A DNA stretch of 64,000 bases, taken from contig JALGPY010000007.1 of assembly GCA_023055425.1 (NCBI GenBank), positions 21,648,001 to 21,712,000 on the forward strand, written 5' to 3'. Below the pieces are notes generated by a model. The model searched no databases. It saw only the letters and a list, made by a program, of their open reading frames with translations, and had not been told where the DNA came from. How positions within the stretch are numbered: the first letter of the stretch is position 1; the number at the start of each line of letters is the position of its first letter. The DNA comes from Linanthus parryae. Taxonomy: Eukaryota > Streptophyta > Magnoliopsida > Ericales > Polemoniaceae. Below, piece after piece: positions 36,781-50,530 of this stretch. The position numbers were made by a program, and so were the translations under genes.

Positions 36781-36814
36781 TGGTAGTGCCCTGAGGGCAT
36801 GGGTCATTCACTAG
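36781..36814 (+). mobile_element. Helitron 3' terminus in the CACTA
   Basis: Hairpin TGCCCTGAGGGCA (from 36787) followed by GGGTCATTCACTAG (CTAG 36811-36814) and a T. This matches the Helitron 3' end at 15362-15399 in form and wording. The TC 5' end was not located, so the length is unknown. Some of the captured fragments upstream could belong to this Helitron instead of the CACTA itself. Confidence 0.6.
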
Positions 36815-38023
36815 TGCTCCCAAAAATAACAATGAGTGGTGGCCATTTTACTTTGGCAGTAGATCAATAAGGTTTCTGATGTTGTTTCTCTCTCATGTCA
36901 ATTTGTTCTCTCCCCCTTAAGATTTTTGTTATTTGGTTTCACTTGACAAGTACTCTTTATTCGCTATACTGTATTTAAGTAATATTTGTATTTTTGCACC
37001 AGGTCCGAAGTTACTTGCATGTTTACTGAGCATGCAGATCAATGGAACCGTTTAGATTTATGCATAATTTGAGTTGATAAATTTACAATCATGCCCTGAT
37101 CCGTGATTTGTTCATGCCAGTTTCAACATTTATTGCTACATACTAGGTTGGTGAATCAAATCTTAGCTTTATTTAATTTTGGTGGTTTAATCAGCTTGGC
37201 CCATGTCTAGTACTCAGTTCATGTCATTAGGGTCACTGTCAATTGGTATATATGTGTATTTGCTTATTTGATTTTGTGTGTTTGTATTCTAATATAAAGC
37301 TTTAGCAGTTTTGTGGTTGGTCATTTTACTTATTCTACTCAAGCTTTAGCAGTTTTGTGGTTTGTTAAATCATACAGCCACTATCTTATTATTCTTTTTT
37401 TCATTGTTTGCAGGTTTTAGCGTCGCTGTTATAGGTTCATGGCATCGAAGGACCCAAATAAGTACTGGCCGGTGATTCTGGACACTTGATGATATAACAA
37501 TTAGTAGCTGTTTTTTGGGCACTTGATTCCTCTAGATGTAATAATTTTTGAACTTTGAAACGCAAGCTACTTGTTTTGTTAACTTAATACTGCTTTAATT
37601 TGTACGACTCTTTAACTCGGCAAAGGATGAAAAATAGTTATTATGCAAATTTTTTTTTTGTGATGTAAAAAATCCCACTTTTAGAGGGTTGATCTTGGAT
37701 TTGAGCACATTTGTGCATATATGTTTGAGTTGTGTTGGAATTTTGGGTGCATTTCTGCATATATGTAAAAATCCCTATTAGTTTTTTTTTTATTATTTGG
37801 TCGTGATACAGGCGACAAACATGTGTGTCGCAATGAAGATGTAATCATATCTACTGGTGACAAATATTTTTGTCACTTATCTACATAAACTACTAAATTT
37901 ACTTGTCGGTAGTTGTACTAGGGACAGAAAAGGTTTGTTGTTAGATCTAAACTGTCGACAGAAATTGATGTCGCCTTTTTTTTTCTGCCGACATACTTGG
38001 GTTTTGTCGGCTTTAATACTAAC

Positions 38024-41282
<3,259 letters not shown>

Positions 41283-41410
41283 CTAACGACCGAGTTATAG
41301 TGGCAATTTTGCGTCAAAAAATAATTTGTCGATAGAATTTCTACCGACATATTTGGCCTTTCTAGCGACAATTTTTTATGTCAACGGAGGCAGGATTTGT
41401 TGTAGTGCAA

Positions 41411-41704
41411 GTGGCTGAGGATGTGATGAAAAATAAGGACCCAGGGTACGGCGAGTGGTTACTCGGCAATTCGCAAACCAGATCCAAAAATCCTCCTAAA
41501 ACCAACATGGAGAAACCCATTTCACCAAAAACAGCTAAGAACACCGGATCGAGCAGTGACTCTCGGTCTGAGATTGATATGGATGTAGAGGAGCCACCAA
41601 AACCTCCTATGGGTACACATAATCCGCAACAGCTGATAGTGTATGAAAACACATTGGCCGCTGCTGATTCAGGCCATAGCTCCTCCGAATACACAGGTAC
41701 ATGA
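41411..41704 (+). pseudogene. LINE ORF1, C-terminal part
   Basis: Resumes ORF1 immediately after the CACTA duplication. It begins near VAEDVM and includes the YGEWL motif that follows the zinc knuckle in plant LINE ORF1 proteins, then a polar, Pro/Ser-rich tail to a TGA. Joining it across the CACTA restores the usual domain order, which supports the insertion boundaries. Confidence 0.75.
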
Positions 41705-41988
41705 CAGAGGTAAAGGAATTGCCAATGATGTCGCATATGTTTTGAATCTGAAAGCCCAATCTCAAAAAGTGAAAGAAGCTTTCGCGAAGAGAAAATTCAA
41801 TACCTTATGATCAGCCCGAATCTACAAGAAAAACAACAAGATAGAAGACTCAGTACAACAAGAAACAGCTCGAAGCATCAAGGTCCTGTTATTGGTATTG
41901 CAATCTAGGAGAATGAGGATAGGGTAGCCTTGAAGTACCCAAATGCATTAATGGCGGCGATTGCAAATAAATATTCACAGCAAGCATC

Positions 41989-42696
41989 ATGAACGCATTG
42001 AGCTGGAACATACGAGGGCTTGGGAACCTCCGTAATGTTCTTGCGCTTCAAATTCTCATTCGAGGTAAGTCGCTGATCTAGTATTCCTCATGGAAACTAG
42101 ATTAAATAATCTGGATATGGAATCGGTCTGAAACAAGTTAGGGTTTTCTACTTACTTTAGCGTTTATTGTGTGGGAAGAAGTCGCAGTTTAGCTATCCTT
42201 TAGAGAGACAGTATTTATGTTGATGTTCGATTCAGCTCCTCTCATCATATTGACTGTTTTATAAATGATTACAGAAGTAATATGTATTGGCAGTTTACAT
42301 GTTTTTACGATGACCCGGTAAGTGGTAATAGAAAAGATTCTTGGGAACTTCTCTCAAGAATTCGAGTTTCCCCTTCCACGCCTTGGTGTTATGGGGGATC
42401 TCAATGCAAATCTTCCTGATAGTGAAAATATCGTATACGGGAGATGGACTACCGGTTGGCTCGTGATTTTTGTTGTGCGCTCTTTGATAATGAATTATTG
42501 GATTTGGGGTTCTATGGGAACCCACTCACTTGGACTAGTAACCCGAGGAATGGACGAAGAACTCATGAAAAACTGGGTCGTGTAGTAGCTAACTCAGCCT
42601 TGCAAATCCTTTTCAGCAAGGCGTCGGTCCATCATCTTATGAGTAACGTCTCGAATCATGTCCCTATTTTTCTGGCTCCCTCTAAAGATGCCATAT
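41989..42696 (+). pseudogene. LINE ORF2 endonuclease (APE-like) domain
   Basis: Starts at ATG 41989 with the SWNIRGLG motif diagnostic of L1-type endonucleases. A degraded stretch with several stops and frame changes follows, then the GFYGNPLTWTS and SNHVPIF blocks at the domain end (in the 42444-42698 frame). This endonuclease nicks the target to prime reverse transcription. Confidence 0.85.
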
Positions 42697-42905
42697 AGGC
42701 GGATTGCACTCAAATGCATGCCCATTAAAAGAATTCTTTGATCACCCCTCGTCCGAGTAAGGAATCGATCGCTAGAGGGTAGGGGGTGAGTGAAGCGAGA
42801 CCGAAAGCCGCATTTCAAATAGCCAAAAAGAAAACCGTAAATGCGTAGCGCGCTAGCTGCAGTCAAACTCTTTCTAGAAAGTGCTTCAAAAGGCGCCGAA
42901 TCCCA
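42697..42905. other. Foreign segment in LINE ORF2, possibly organelle-derived
   Basis: About 200 bp separating the endonuclease end from the FHYESMW block, where other plant LINEs have only some 15 residues. It is GC-richer and contains words such as GAAGCGAGACCGAAAGCCGC and GCGTAGCGCGCTAGC that look like plant mitochondrial intergenic DNA. No target duplication was identified. Could be a nuclear mitochondrial insert or another filler. Confidence 0.35.
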
Positions 42906-43872
42906 ATGCTGTGAAGTTGCATTTTCACTACGAATCAATGTGGACAAAACATGAAGATTTTGCTAAGGTAACTTAGCTTGATTGGATGAACCTTCAAGGT
43001 ATGGAGCTTAGTATAAAGCTTGAGCCTTTTGACAATAGATTGAAAGAATGTGACCGGGATGTATTTGGAAATGTCAAGCAAAAAATTAAATTTATTCGCC
43101 AAAGAATCGAACAGCTTGAAGCGGCTCAGAATATTCATATGGTGGCCTCATAATCAATTTTGTAAGAAATAACTCAATCTCATCCTCCTCCGTGAAATGG
43201 AAATGTGGCTTCAACGCTCTAGTACTCAATGGTTGAAAAAAGGCGACTCCAACACACGAAAAGTTGGTAATGGAAACTCAATTCGATTTTTCTATGACCC
43301 ATGGCTAAAGAGGCCATATTCCTTCAAGCCTATTATTGTCAACCCCAATTTTGAAGATATTAAAGTGTCTGACCTCATTACCCAAGACAGGTTTTGGGAC
43401 ATTTATAGCGTCGAGAGCATCCTCCACCCTGTCTATGTATCAGAAATTCAAATGATTTCAATTCCTTTTCTCCCTATTCCGGATCGGCTCATATAACACT
43501 TTACTAAATAAGGAATATACACAACAAAATCCGGGTACGAGTTGCTACGCCATCAGAAAACTTTATCCCCTAATCACCAAGGTACGAGTTCTAACTCTTC
43601 GGGGTTCATGGCTCAAACTCCTCTGGAGAACCAAGATCCCTAAGAAATGTCTTAATACCATGTGGAGAGCTTGGCATGATTCCTTGCCGACAAAGGAGAA
43701 AATTGGGCGGTTTAGAGAGATTGAACAGTCTTGCCTGTTATGTAAGAATGCGGTGGAATCTTCCAAGCGTCTTTTCATGGGATGCACTCATGCGAAATAG
43801 GTTTCGACGACATTGCTATAGCTGATTTTCTGGAAAAAAAGGAGACGGCAAAATTCGGGGTTGGATCCAGCT
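42906..43872 (+). pseudogene. LINE ORF2 remainder: linker, deleted RT, zf-RVT
   Basis: Encodes the ESMW block and helical linker (about 42920-43140), the QRSSTQWLKKGDSNT motif that immediately precedes RT, and then jumps at about 43260 to GNGNSIRFFYDPWL, which lies after RT. The whole polymerase core is therefore missing. The zf-RVT region follows to 43872 with Cys pairs still visible, cut by the LTR element at 43873. Confidence 0.8.
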
Positions 43873-44771
43873 TGTGAGACCCCGAATTTTTCATGGCATT
43901 TAGAAACATCATTTATAGTAAGAAAATTAAAAGTGAATAAGTGACTTAAATATGAAATGTTTACATTCAAAAGTGTGATGCTAGTGGAATTGTGTATGTG
44001 TGTGCATGTGTTGTGTGTATGTTTAATTCATGACTCATGTGGTTTTGTTACGATGTTTAAAGTTGGAGGGTATTGTTGGGATTGACTTTGCATGCTAATC
44101 CGTTTATTTGCCACATGTCTTTCCAAACAGTGTATCACATGTTAAGTAATTGAAATCAATCATGTATATACAGTGTTTTCTTCCGTGAAGGATTTGTTGA
44201 GTTGGTATAGTTTTTTTTGGTTAGTTAATTGAGAGAGTTAGAGAGGATGGAGTTCTTTTACATGATCGGAGAGTTTGTTCAAACGGGCTGTTAGTTGAAT
44301 TCAGTGGGTTTCTTGGTAGACATCTCTGTTGCCGTTTATATTTTCTTACCAAGTATACAAAGATAGTCGTTCATGGGTCACGTGGTTTTGATCAATTTCG
44401 ACAATATCAAGTAGGGGAAAGTTAATTTTCAAATTTAATAGTGTTTACGGTGTATGTATTTATAATTTTGTGGTTCGATTTTTACAACTTTTAAGCTATC
44501 TTGTGATTGTTGAGTGAAAAAACATGTTTGTATGATTTCCTATTAGCCGGTGCAGTTGAAGTGGCTTTTAAATTTCTACTTCAGACGTTAGAGGGTACCT
44601 GCTGTGCTGTTTTGGCTCACTCTTCTGTTTTACAGGTTGAGTTGGAGCCCGACTGAATCCCGGAGTTGTAGCTAAAAAAAACATTTATTTGTTAAAATAT
44701 TGTATTTTTAGCTATTATTAGTGAATTTCTGTAAATTGCAGGTTGGACGAGATATCTATAAAAAATATTAG

Positions 44772-44997
44772 TGTAGTATCCCGTCCCACATCGAGATATT
44801 GTGGATTAATATTGTGCGATTAGATGTATATATGGTTGGGGGATTGTGATATCATGCCCTACATTGGAGATTTGTGAGTTTGACATCTGGTATATGGTAA
44901 ACCTTGTGGATTACTACTAGCACCTTCAAGGCTTAAGCTTTTTGATCCGGTGGTACGGGTAAAGAAGTTGTTGGGACAGTAATCCACGGGTGTTACA
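44772..44997 (+). mobile_element. TRIM-like solo LTR, 226 bp
   Basis: TGTAGTATCCCGTCCCACATCG to CCACGGGTGTTACA, flanked by ATTAG (44767-44771) and ATCAG (44998-45002), one mismatch. The TCCCACATCG start and the short CACCTTCAAGGCTTAAGC and TGTTGGGACAGTAATCC words are typical of small plant terminal-repeat retroelements. It lacks the 5S-like domain of Cassandra. Confidence 0.7.
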
Positions 44998-45187
44998 ATC
45001 AGTTTTTAGTGAATTTCAGTCACGTACCAGTTTTTCAAAAAATTGATTAAAAATGTTCTATGGTGGACTGTGTGTCCTCCTGGTTAGGTTTTCAGCGTTG
45101 GAAAGTGTCAGGTGGGTTGACAAAATATCTTGATTTTTATCGTATAATCGATATTTTATTGTTAGAAGTGTGACGGATCGTCACAAG

Positions 45188-45200
45188 TTGTATCAGAGTC
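45188..45200 (+). promoter_or_regulatory. Primer-binding site for initiator tRNA-Met
   Basis: TTGTATCAGAGTC, two bases after the 5' LTR end (45185), differs at a few positions from the canonical plant TGGTATCAGAGC. It marks the LTR/internal boundary and primes minus-strand DNA. Confidence 0.75.
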
Positions 45201-45539
45201 GAGCCCAACTTGAAGTACATAGAGTGTATCTGGGTTTGGGCAGGTGTTTTGGTGGGTGTCTGTGGCTGGTGTTGTACGAGTGGTACCCACTTGTGAGCCA
45301 CCGCACTGTCGAGCTAGGGGTACACAGTCTAATACTGCTTGTGTGGTGGAGGTGGTGAGTTGTGTCGGTATGTGATTTTTTTTTACAGAAAGTATTCTTT
45401 TTTTGCAAAGAGTAAAGAACAAAAAAATTGATAAATAGGATGTAGATGGAAGATTAATTATTTCAGTTTAGTTACATGTAAGTTTTGCATGAATAAGTGC
45501 ATGGAAATCATGTAAGATTAATTGTTTCACTATTCATGC

Positions 45540-45711
45540 CATTATCAGTGAATTTCAGGCACGCACCAGTTTTTCAGAAATTTGATTAAAAATGTTCGCA
45601 AGTGGACTGAGTGTCCTACTGGTTGAGCTTTCAACGTATAAAAAGTGTCAGATGGGTTGATTTTATACTCTAATCAATATTTTAAAGTTAAAAGTGTGAC
45701 GGATCGTCACA
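45540..45711 (+). repeat. Residual 3' LTR end of the small element
   Basis: Matches 45001-45185 closely (AGTGAATTTCAG, CAGTTTTTCA, AAAAATGTTC and the palindromic GTGACGGATCGTCAC end), with a few substitutions and a short gap. Confidence 0.85.
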
Positions 45712-45716
45712 CAGCT

Positions 45717-46440
45717 AGTGTTTTTGGAACTCAGCCACAAAGATAGAAGGAAGTTATGCACTGCTTTCTGGGCTGATGTGGTACAACCACAATTAAGCAG
45801 TGTTCCAGTACGGCAAAAAATACCCCCCGGAGATAGTCACGCAAGTTATCAACTACCTACAAGAAGTCGACGATCGCCGCAATGCAGCAACTTCTCGAGC
45901 GCAACTCGCTGTGGGCAATGTTCCGGCGTCCTCGAAGTGGATTCATCCGGCTCCAAACTTCTCTCAAATGTAACACGGATGGATGATGGATCTTGGGTGG
46001 CAAAGACGAGATCAATAGCAGTCGAGGCCGTGTTTCGCGATTGTCATGGTAAGTTTCAGGCATGAATTTCAGTCCCTCTTCCTACGGCTTCATCAGCTAG
46101 TGAAGCAGAGGCATTGGGCATCTTTGAAGCTTTGTAGATGACTATACATCATGGTATTAATCATGTGATTATTGAATCTGGCGCCTTGAATATCACTCAC
46201 ACTCAGGAAGCGAGCGGTGCCACGTGATTTATTCGGACTTGGATCAAATAATAAAGACTGCTTAGAGATCTCGAGTAGGATTGAGGCGATAATTTTCCAG
46301 CACACAGGATGATCCAACAACAAAGTTGCAAATGAATTTGCAAAATTTGGTCTCAATATGACTTCTATGTGTATTTGGCCAAATATAGAGCCCCAATGGG
46401 CTAGTGTTTGCTTTTAAATGGTGTAACACGTTTTTGTGAC
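45717..46440 (+). pseudogene. LINE ORF2 C-terminal RNase H-like domain
   Basis: Resumes the LINE after the CAGCT duplication. It contains the CNTDG first-Asp motif (about 45970-45986), the AEALGIFEAL block with the Glu, an IIES block and a C-terminal stretch ending in a W-rich tail. Frames are broken by several stops. This RVT_3-type RNase H is typical of plant L1 elements and ends them. Confidence 0.75.
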
Positions 46441-46522
46441 CTACATTAATGCAAAGCAGTTGTTTTCCTCAAGAAAAAGAACTCAGTGTTTTCATATGAT
46501 TTCCGTTGAATAACGGGTCAAC

Positions 46523-47655
46523 GATTATTTTTAAAAATAATAATTTTTTGTTTGATATGGTACAATTTTTAGGTAATTTAAATGGTAATAAATAAATCAT
46601 TCTACGTATTTTTAAAATAGTAATAAATAAGTCATTCATTATGTTTTTAACTCACGTAAAATAATTTTTCTTGCTAAAAAAATAAACTATGTTTTCTCCT
46701 TTTACGCTTGGTTTCCACTCACAGTTTAGCCTAAATCATACATCTCCTCTACATATATACCCCCGAAATGGCAGAAGACAATATTTATTTATTTCTCATT
46801 ATAACAATTATTGATCTCTCGTGTAAGTTAGTTTATTTGTTTGTTTGTCTTTTTCGTGTTCTCTTTTATCATTTATCCTCGCTTGAACCACTATTATTTG
46901 GATTATAGGTGTTAATATACAAAATATGAAATCAACTCAAACATTGATGCTTATTTCAGGCTAGCTTTCTTTCCTCTAGTTTATTTAATTTTTTACACAA
47001 TGCAAAAAGTCTATTTTCACTTATTTAGTAAATCAAAGCGTAAAAATGCTGATTTTAATGGATGTTAGTTTATCTTTTGTTCTCCTACTCTTTCTTTCTT
47101 CCGGTCTTTCTTTTACTGACATTTGTTTTGAATTTAGGAAGTCTTGGAGAAGTTTCTTTGGTTGGAAAGTTTTAGAAGCATGTGATTTTAGATGAATTGA
47201 GAAGAACTACTATGCAAAGATGTAAAAAACATGTATACATTGCTTTTAAAGTGAGGCAATAGACACTAGTAGTAAAAGATAATAACATAAATCAGTGACA
47301 AAAGACATTTAATCTATCAAGTCATAAATGTAGCATCAACAACAAATACCAACATATAAAAATTAAGATCTCCTTCCATACTACAAATAGATTCAAGATC
47401 ACTTTTCATATTGTGTGGGGCAGCCCTAGATCAGCTCATGAGGAAGAGGCAGAGGCGCTGACAACGAATGGTGGCACTCTTCATAACTCATGATTGTGAC
47501 TGCCACAATCTCAGACATGCATACCATAAAAAGATAGTGTGAGGGATTATCCACTTTCTCATGTTACAGTGATCGATTTTATAGAACTTTTTCAGCTTTT
47601 CTACAACATACCAAAAAAATCTTGTCATATGTCTCCTCCATGTGATGTGTGCAAG
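46523..47655. other. AT-rich intergenic DNA, nothing recognised
   Basis: No domain, terminal repeat or target duplication could be supported here. A short frame at 47539-47778 overlaps the start of the duplicated segment and is not supported on its own. Confidence 0.5.
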
Positions 47656-49470
47656 CTGATAATGTCCTCCACGAAAAATGTCTCCACCATCATAACCTAT
47701 AAATCCACTGAAGCCAACGCTAATGTCATATCTCCTAAAGTGATCGAAAAAATTGAGGACTTAATCAATAAATTATGATAGTCGTCATACAACAAATCAA
47801 TTGTTTTCTTCATATTTTGAGCTTACCCCATAACCCCACTAATATCAGCATATTGACAATGATGTTCAGATAAAAAAAATAACATGTTCGCTGGACTTCC
47901 GACATAATTACCAATTCCTATCACATTAGAGCGGTAAGTATTGTCACCTTGGTTAAGGGAGCCGCACTCCCCATCGTCATCAGTTTGTTTTCCGAGGGCA
48001 AATAACTGCATAAATTTTATCCATAAATTTCGGTTGCTTCATAGCTAGAGGAGGAGCCCAATGTGTCACACGAGCCGGAGGCAAACGAACAAATCGTTCC
48101 AGCTTTTGTTCGATTGAAGTCTTCAACTGTCACACTGTCATAATTGCATTCTCCACCAGTGTCGGACAATTAGGGAGACGTCGGTGCCCCGCCACAACTT
48201 CGAGTGCCTCGTTCTGCTGGTTCAACCCGTGCAAACTCGCCGAAGTACATGCAAAAATAATCAGAAGACACAATAATTTAAATACATAAATAAACCAATT
48301 AGAGATGTGAAAGAGACTAAACGAGAGGAACATACCCATCGTTCGTCGTTGAAGAAGCGACGATAAGGTTAAGTATCTCTACCACCGCAGTTGCAATAAA
48401 TGCAGAATTACACGAATTTGACAAAATTATTGATTTTTATGGTGAAATCACTTGGACCATGAACAACCAAATTTGGCTAGCAAACCTATTATGAGCAATT
48501 TCATAGGCCCAACACACAGTTGTTTTCTCAAAAGAAAATTTGTATCGAAAAGAAAAATAGTTCGTAGTTAATATCAATACTACATACTATTTTGAAACTT
48601 TTTTCCCCCACGAACAACTTCTCCAACATCATCTCATCACCTAGAAATTCACTGAAGCCAATACTAATGTCATATCTCCTAAAGTGATCAAAAAAAATTG
48701 AGGACTTAATCAATATTACTGGTCGACATACAACAAATCAACTGTTGCCTTCATATTCTTGAGCTTACCCCAAAACTCCACTTATATCAGCATAGTGATA
48801 ATGATGTATAGATAAACAAAATAACCTCGTTCTCTAGACTTCCGAACACAATTACCAATTCCTGTCACATTTAGAGCGGTAAGTATTGTCACCTTAGTTA
48901 AGGAGACCACACTCAACTTGTGCCCATCGTCATTGGTTTGTTTTCCGAGAGAAAATGGCTCAAAATAAATTTTATCCATAGATTTCAGTAGCATCATAGC
49001 GAGGGGAGTAGCCCGATGTGTGTCGGAAGTAAACAAATAAATTATTTCAGCTTTTGTTCGATCGAAGTCTTCAACTGTTACTCGGTCGTAATCCATCAGT
49101 GTCGGACAATTAGGGAGACATTGGTGCCCCGTCACAACTTCGAGTGCCTCGTTCAGCTGGTTCAATCCATGCAAACTCGCCGAGTTACATGCAAAAATAA
49201 TTAGATGACACGATAATCAAATATTAGAGATGTGAAAGATGAGATGAACATACCCATCTTCGCCCGTCGCCGAAGAAGCGGCGATGAGGTTAAGTATTCT
49301 ACCACTGCAGTCGCAATAAATGCAGACTTACATAAATTTGACAAAATCATTAATTTTCACGATGAAACCATATAGACCATGAATAGTCCAACTGGGCTAG
49401 CAAACCTGTTATGAGTACATGCCCAACCCATAGTTGTTTTCTCAAAAGAAAAATTGTAACAAAAAAGTAC
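47656..49470 (-). pseudogene. Tandemly duplicated fragment of an unrecognised gene
   Basis: Two diverged copies, about 47656-48550 and 48600-49470, offset roughly 910-945 bp. On the minus strand both read through shared blocks (LHGLNQ, EALEVV, LPNCPTL, TVEDF, RTKAE, VTGIGN). Copy 2 keeps an open frame at 48782-49174, while copy 1 is broken into shorter pieces (48130-48339 and 47823-48011). I recognise no family. Conservation of protein-like blocks in both copies suggests a real ancestral exon, with the duplication preceding decay. Confidence 0.5.
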
Positions 49471-49494
49471 AATAGTTTACAGGCAATATAAATA

Positions 49495-49753
49495 CTTCCT
49501 CCGTTTCTTCTCTTTCTCTACATTCTGACTGTTGTCACTATTCACGGGGTCACTTTGAGCCGGTGATTTGGATAGCAAAACGATCTAATATTTTGACAAT
49601 TTTTTCATGGTGTTGTAGAGTAAGAGTTGTTCTATAACATGGTGAAAAAATTATCAAAAAATTGTATCGTTTGCGATCCAAATCACCCGGTCAAAGTGAC
49701 CCAGATACGAGTCAAAAAGTCAAAGTGTAGAGAAAGAGAAGAAACGGAGGAAG
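49495..49753 (+). mobile_element. Stowaway-like palindromic MITE, copy 3
   Basis: CTTCCTCCGTTTCTTCTC to its inverse, flanked by TA (49493-49494 and 49754-49755). Same 259-260 bp hairpin organisation and orientation as 407-666, with clear divergence in the arms. Confidence 0.87.
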
Positions 49754-49838
49754 TACTATATAATATTTTAAAATGACTTAAAATATTCAATATCTTTAAC
49801 GTTAAATCGACCTACCATCTTGCGGCACGAACCTTAAA

Positions 49839-50146
49839 AAACGATCTCTTGGAAAACCTAATCATCTGATCACCATTCAAAACCAATCTCCCACCAAAAT
49901 TCAAACGTTTTGTATGGAAAAGTACTCACAAAATCATTCCAGTCCGAGTCGACCTTCAGAAACGAGGTCTTGCAAGACCCACAACCTACCCCAAACGATC
50001 TCTTGGAAAACCTAATCATCTGATCACCATTCAAAACCAATCTCCCACCAAAATTCAAACGTTTTGTATGGAAAAGTACTCACAAAATCATTCCAGTCCG
50101 AGTCGACCTTCAGAAACGAGGTCTTGCAAGACCCACAACCTACCCC
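49839..50146. repeat. Perfect 154-bp tandem duplication
   Basis: Unit 1 (49839-49992) and unit 2 (49993-50146) appear identical by eye, beginning AAACGATCTCTTGG and ending CACAACCTACCCC. The duplicated segment is open on the minus strand. Identity implies a recent event. Confidence 0.92.
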
Positions 50147-50530
50147 TGTTGCCTCACCCATGATGATATAACTGCCCACATCTCCTGGAAATGTGACTTC
50201 TCTAACCATGTTTTGAAAGGTTATCGATTCGGCTTTAACTTCTAGATATGCCAACAATCTTCAGCCGCAACAACTACCTTCAACAATTTAAACTCTCTCA
50301 CCAATGAGTTAGGCAAAAATATAATTGTCCTCATTTTATGACAATTATGGCTCCAGTTGAACGAGGCACTTGGGAATCCACTATTGTCCACCTGCTCAAA
50401 ACATTGGAAGCCATAGGTCAGCTCGAAGAACTGCACGCATCTTGAAAGCCATTCCAACCGGCACACCGAACAATGAAGTTAACCGTAACCATCTTCAACT
50501 TCCCATAATTTTACCACAAGGGAAAAAGTA
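49860..50530 (-). pseudogene. Unrecognised minus-strand coding relic
   Basis: Minus-strand frames from about 50466 (CRLEWLSRCVQFFELTYG) through 50257 (YLEVKAESITFQNMVREV) into the 154-bp repeats (DSDWNDFVSTFPYKTFEFWW) look protein-like with normal composition, but they are separated by stops and shifts. No family recognised. Interpreted as the remains of one gene or long exon, part of which was duplicated after it broke. Confidence 0.4.

Larger units (their letters stand above)
43873..45711 (+). mobile_element. Internally deleted LTR element
   Basis: Starts TGTGAGACCCCGAA and ends GTGACGGATCGTCACA, flanked by the perfect duplication CAGCT (43868-43872 and 45712-45716). The 5' LTR is 43873-45185 including a nested TRIM-like LTR. 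Its final roughly 180 bp recur at 45540-45711 as the only surviving part of the 3' LTR. A primer site follows the 5' LTR. No gag or pol remains, so an internal deletion removed most of the element including the 3' LTR start. Confidence 0.85.

Noticed and set aside
44772..44997. Cassandra element carrying a 5S rRNA-like promoter
   Set aside because: Termini are similar in style, but no 5S A-box or C-box region is present, so only a TRIM-like solo LTR is called.
45162..45422. Overlapping frames around the primer-binding site
   Set aside because: They span the LTR/internal junction of the deleted LTR element and show no gag-like motif.
49870..50257. GVGCGSCKTSF resembling a nucleotide-binding loop
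   Set aside because: Spacing and residues do not fit a P-loop (no GKT/S after four variable positions), and the frame is a broken relic.
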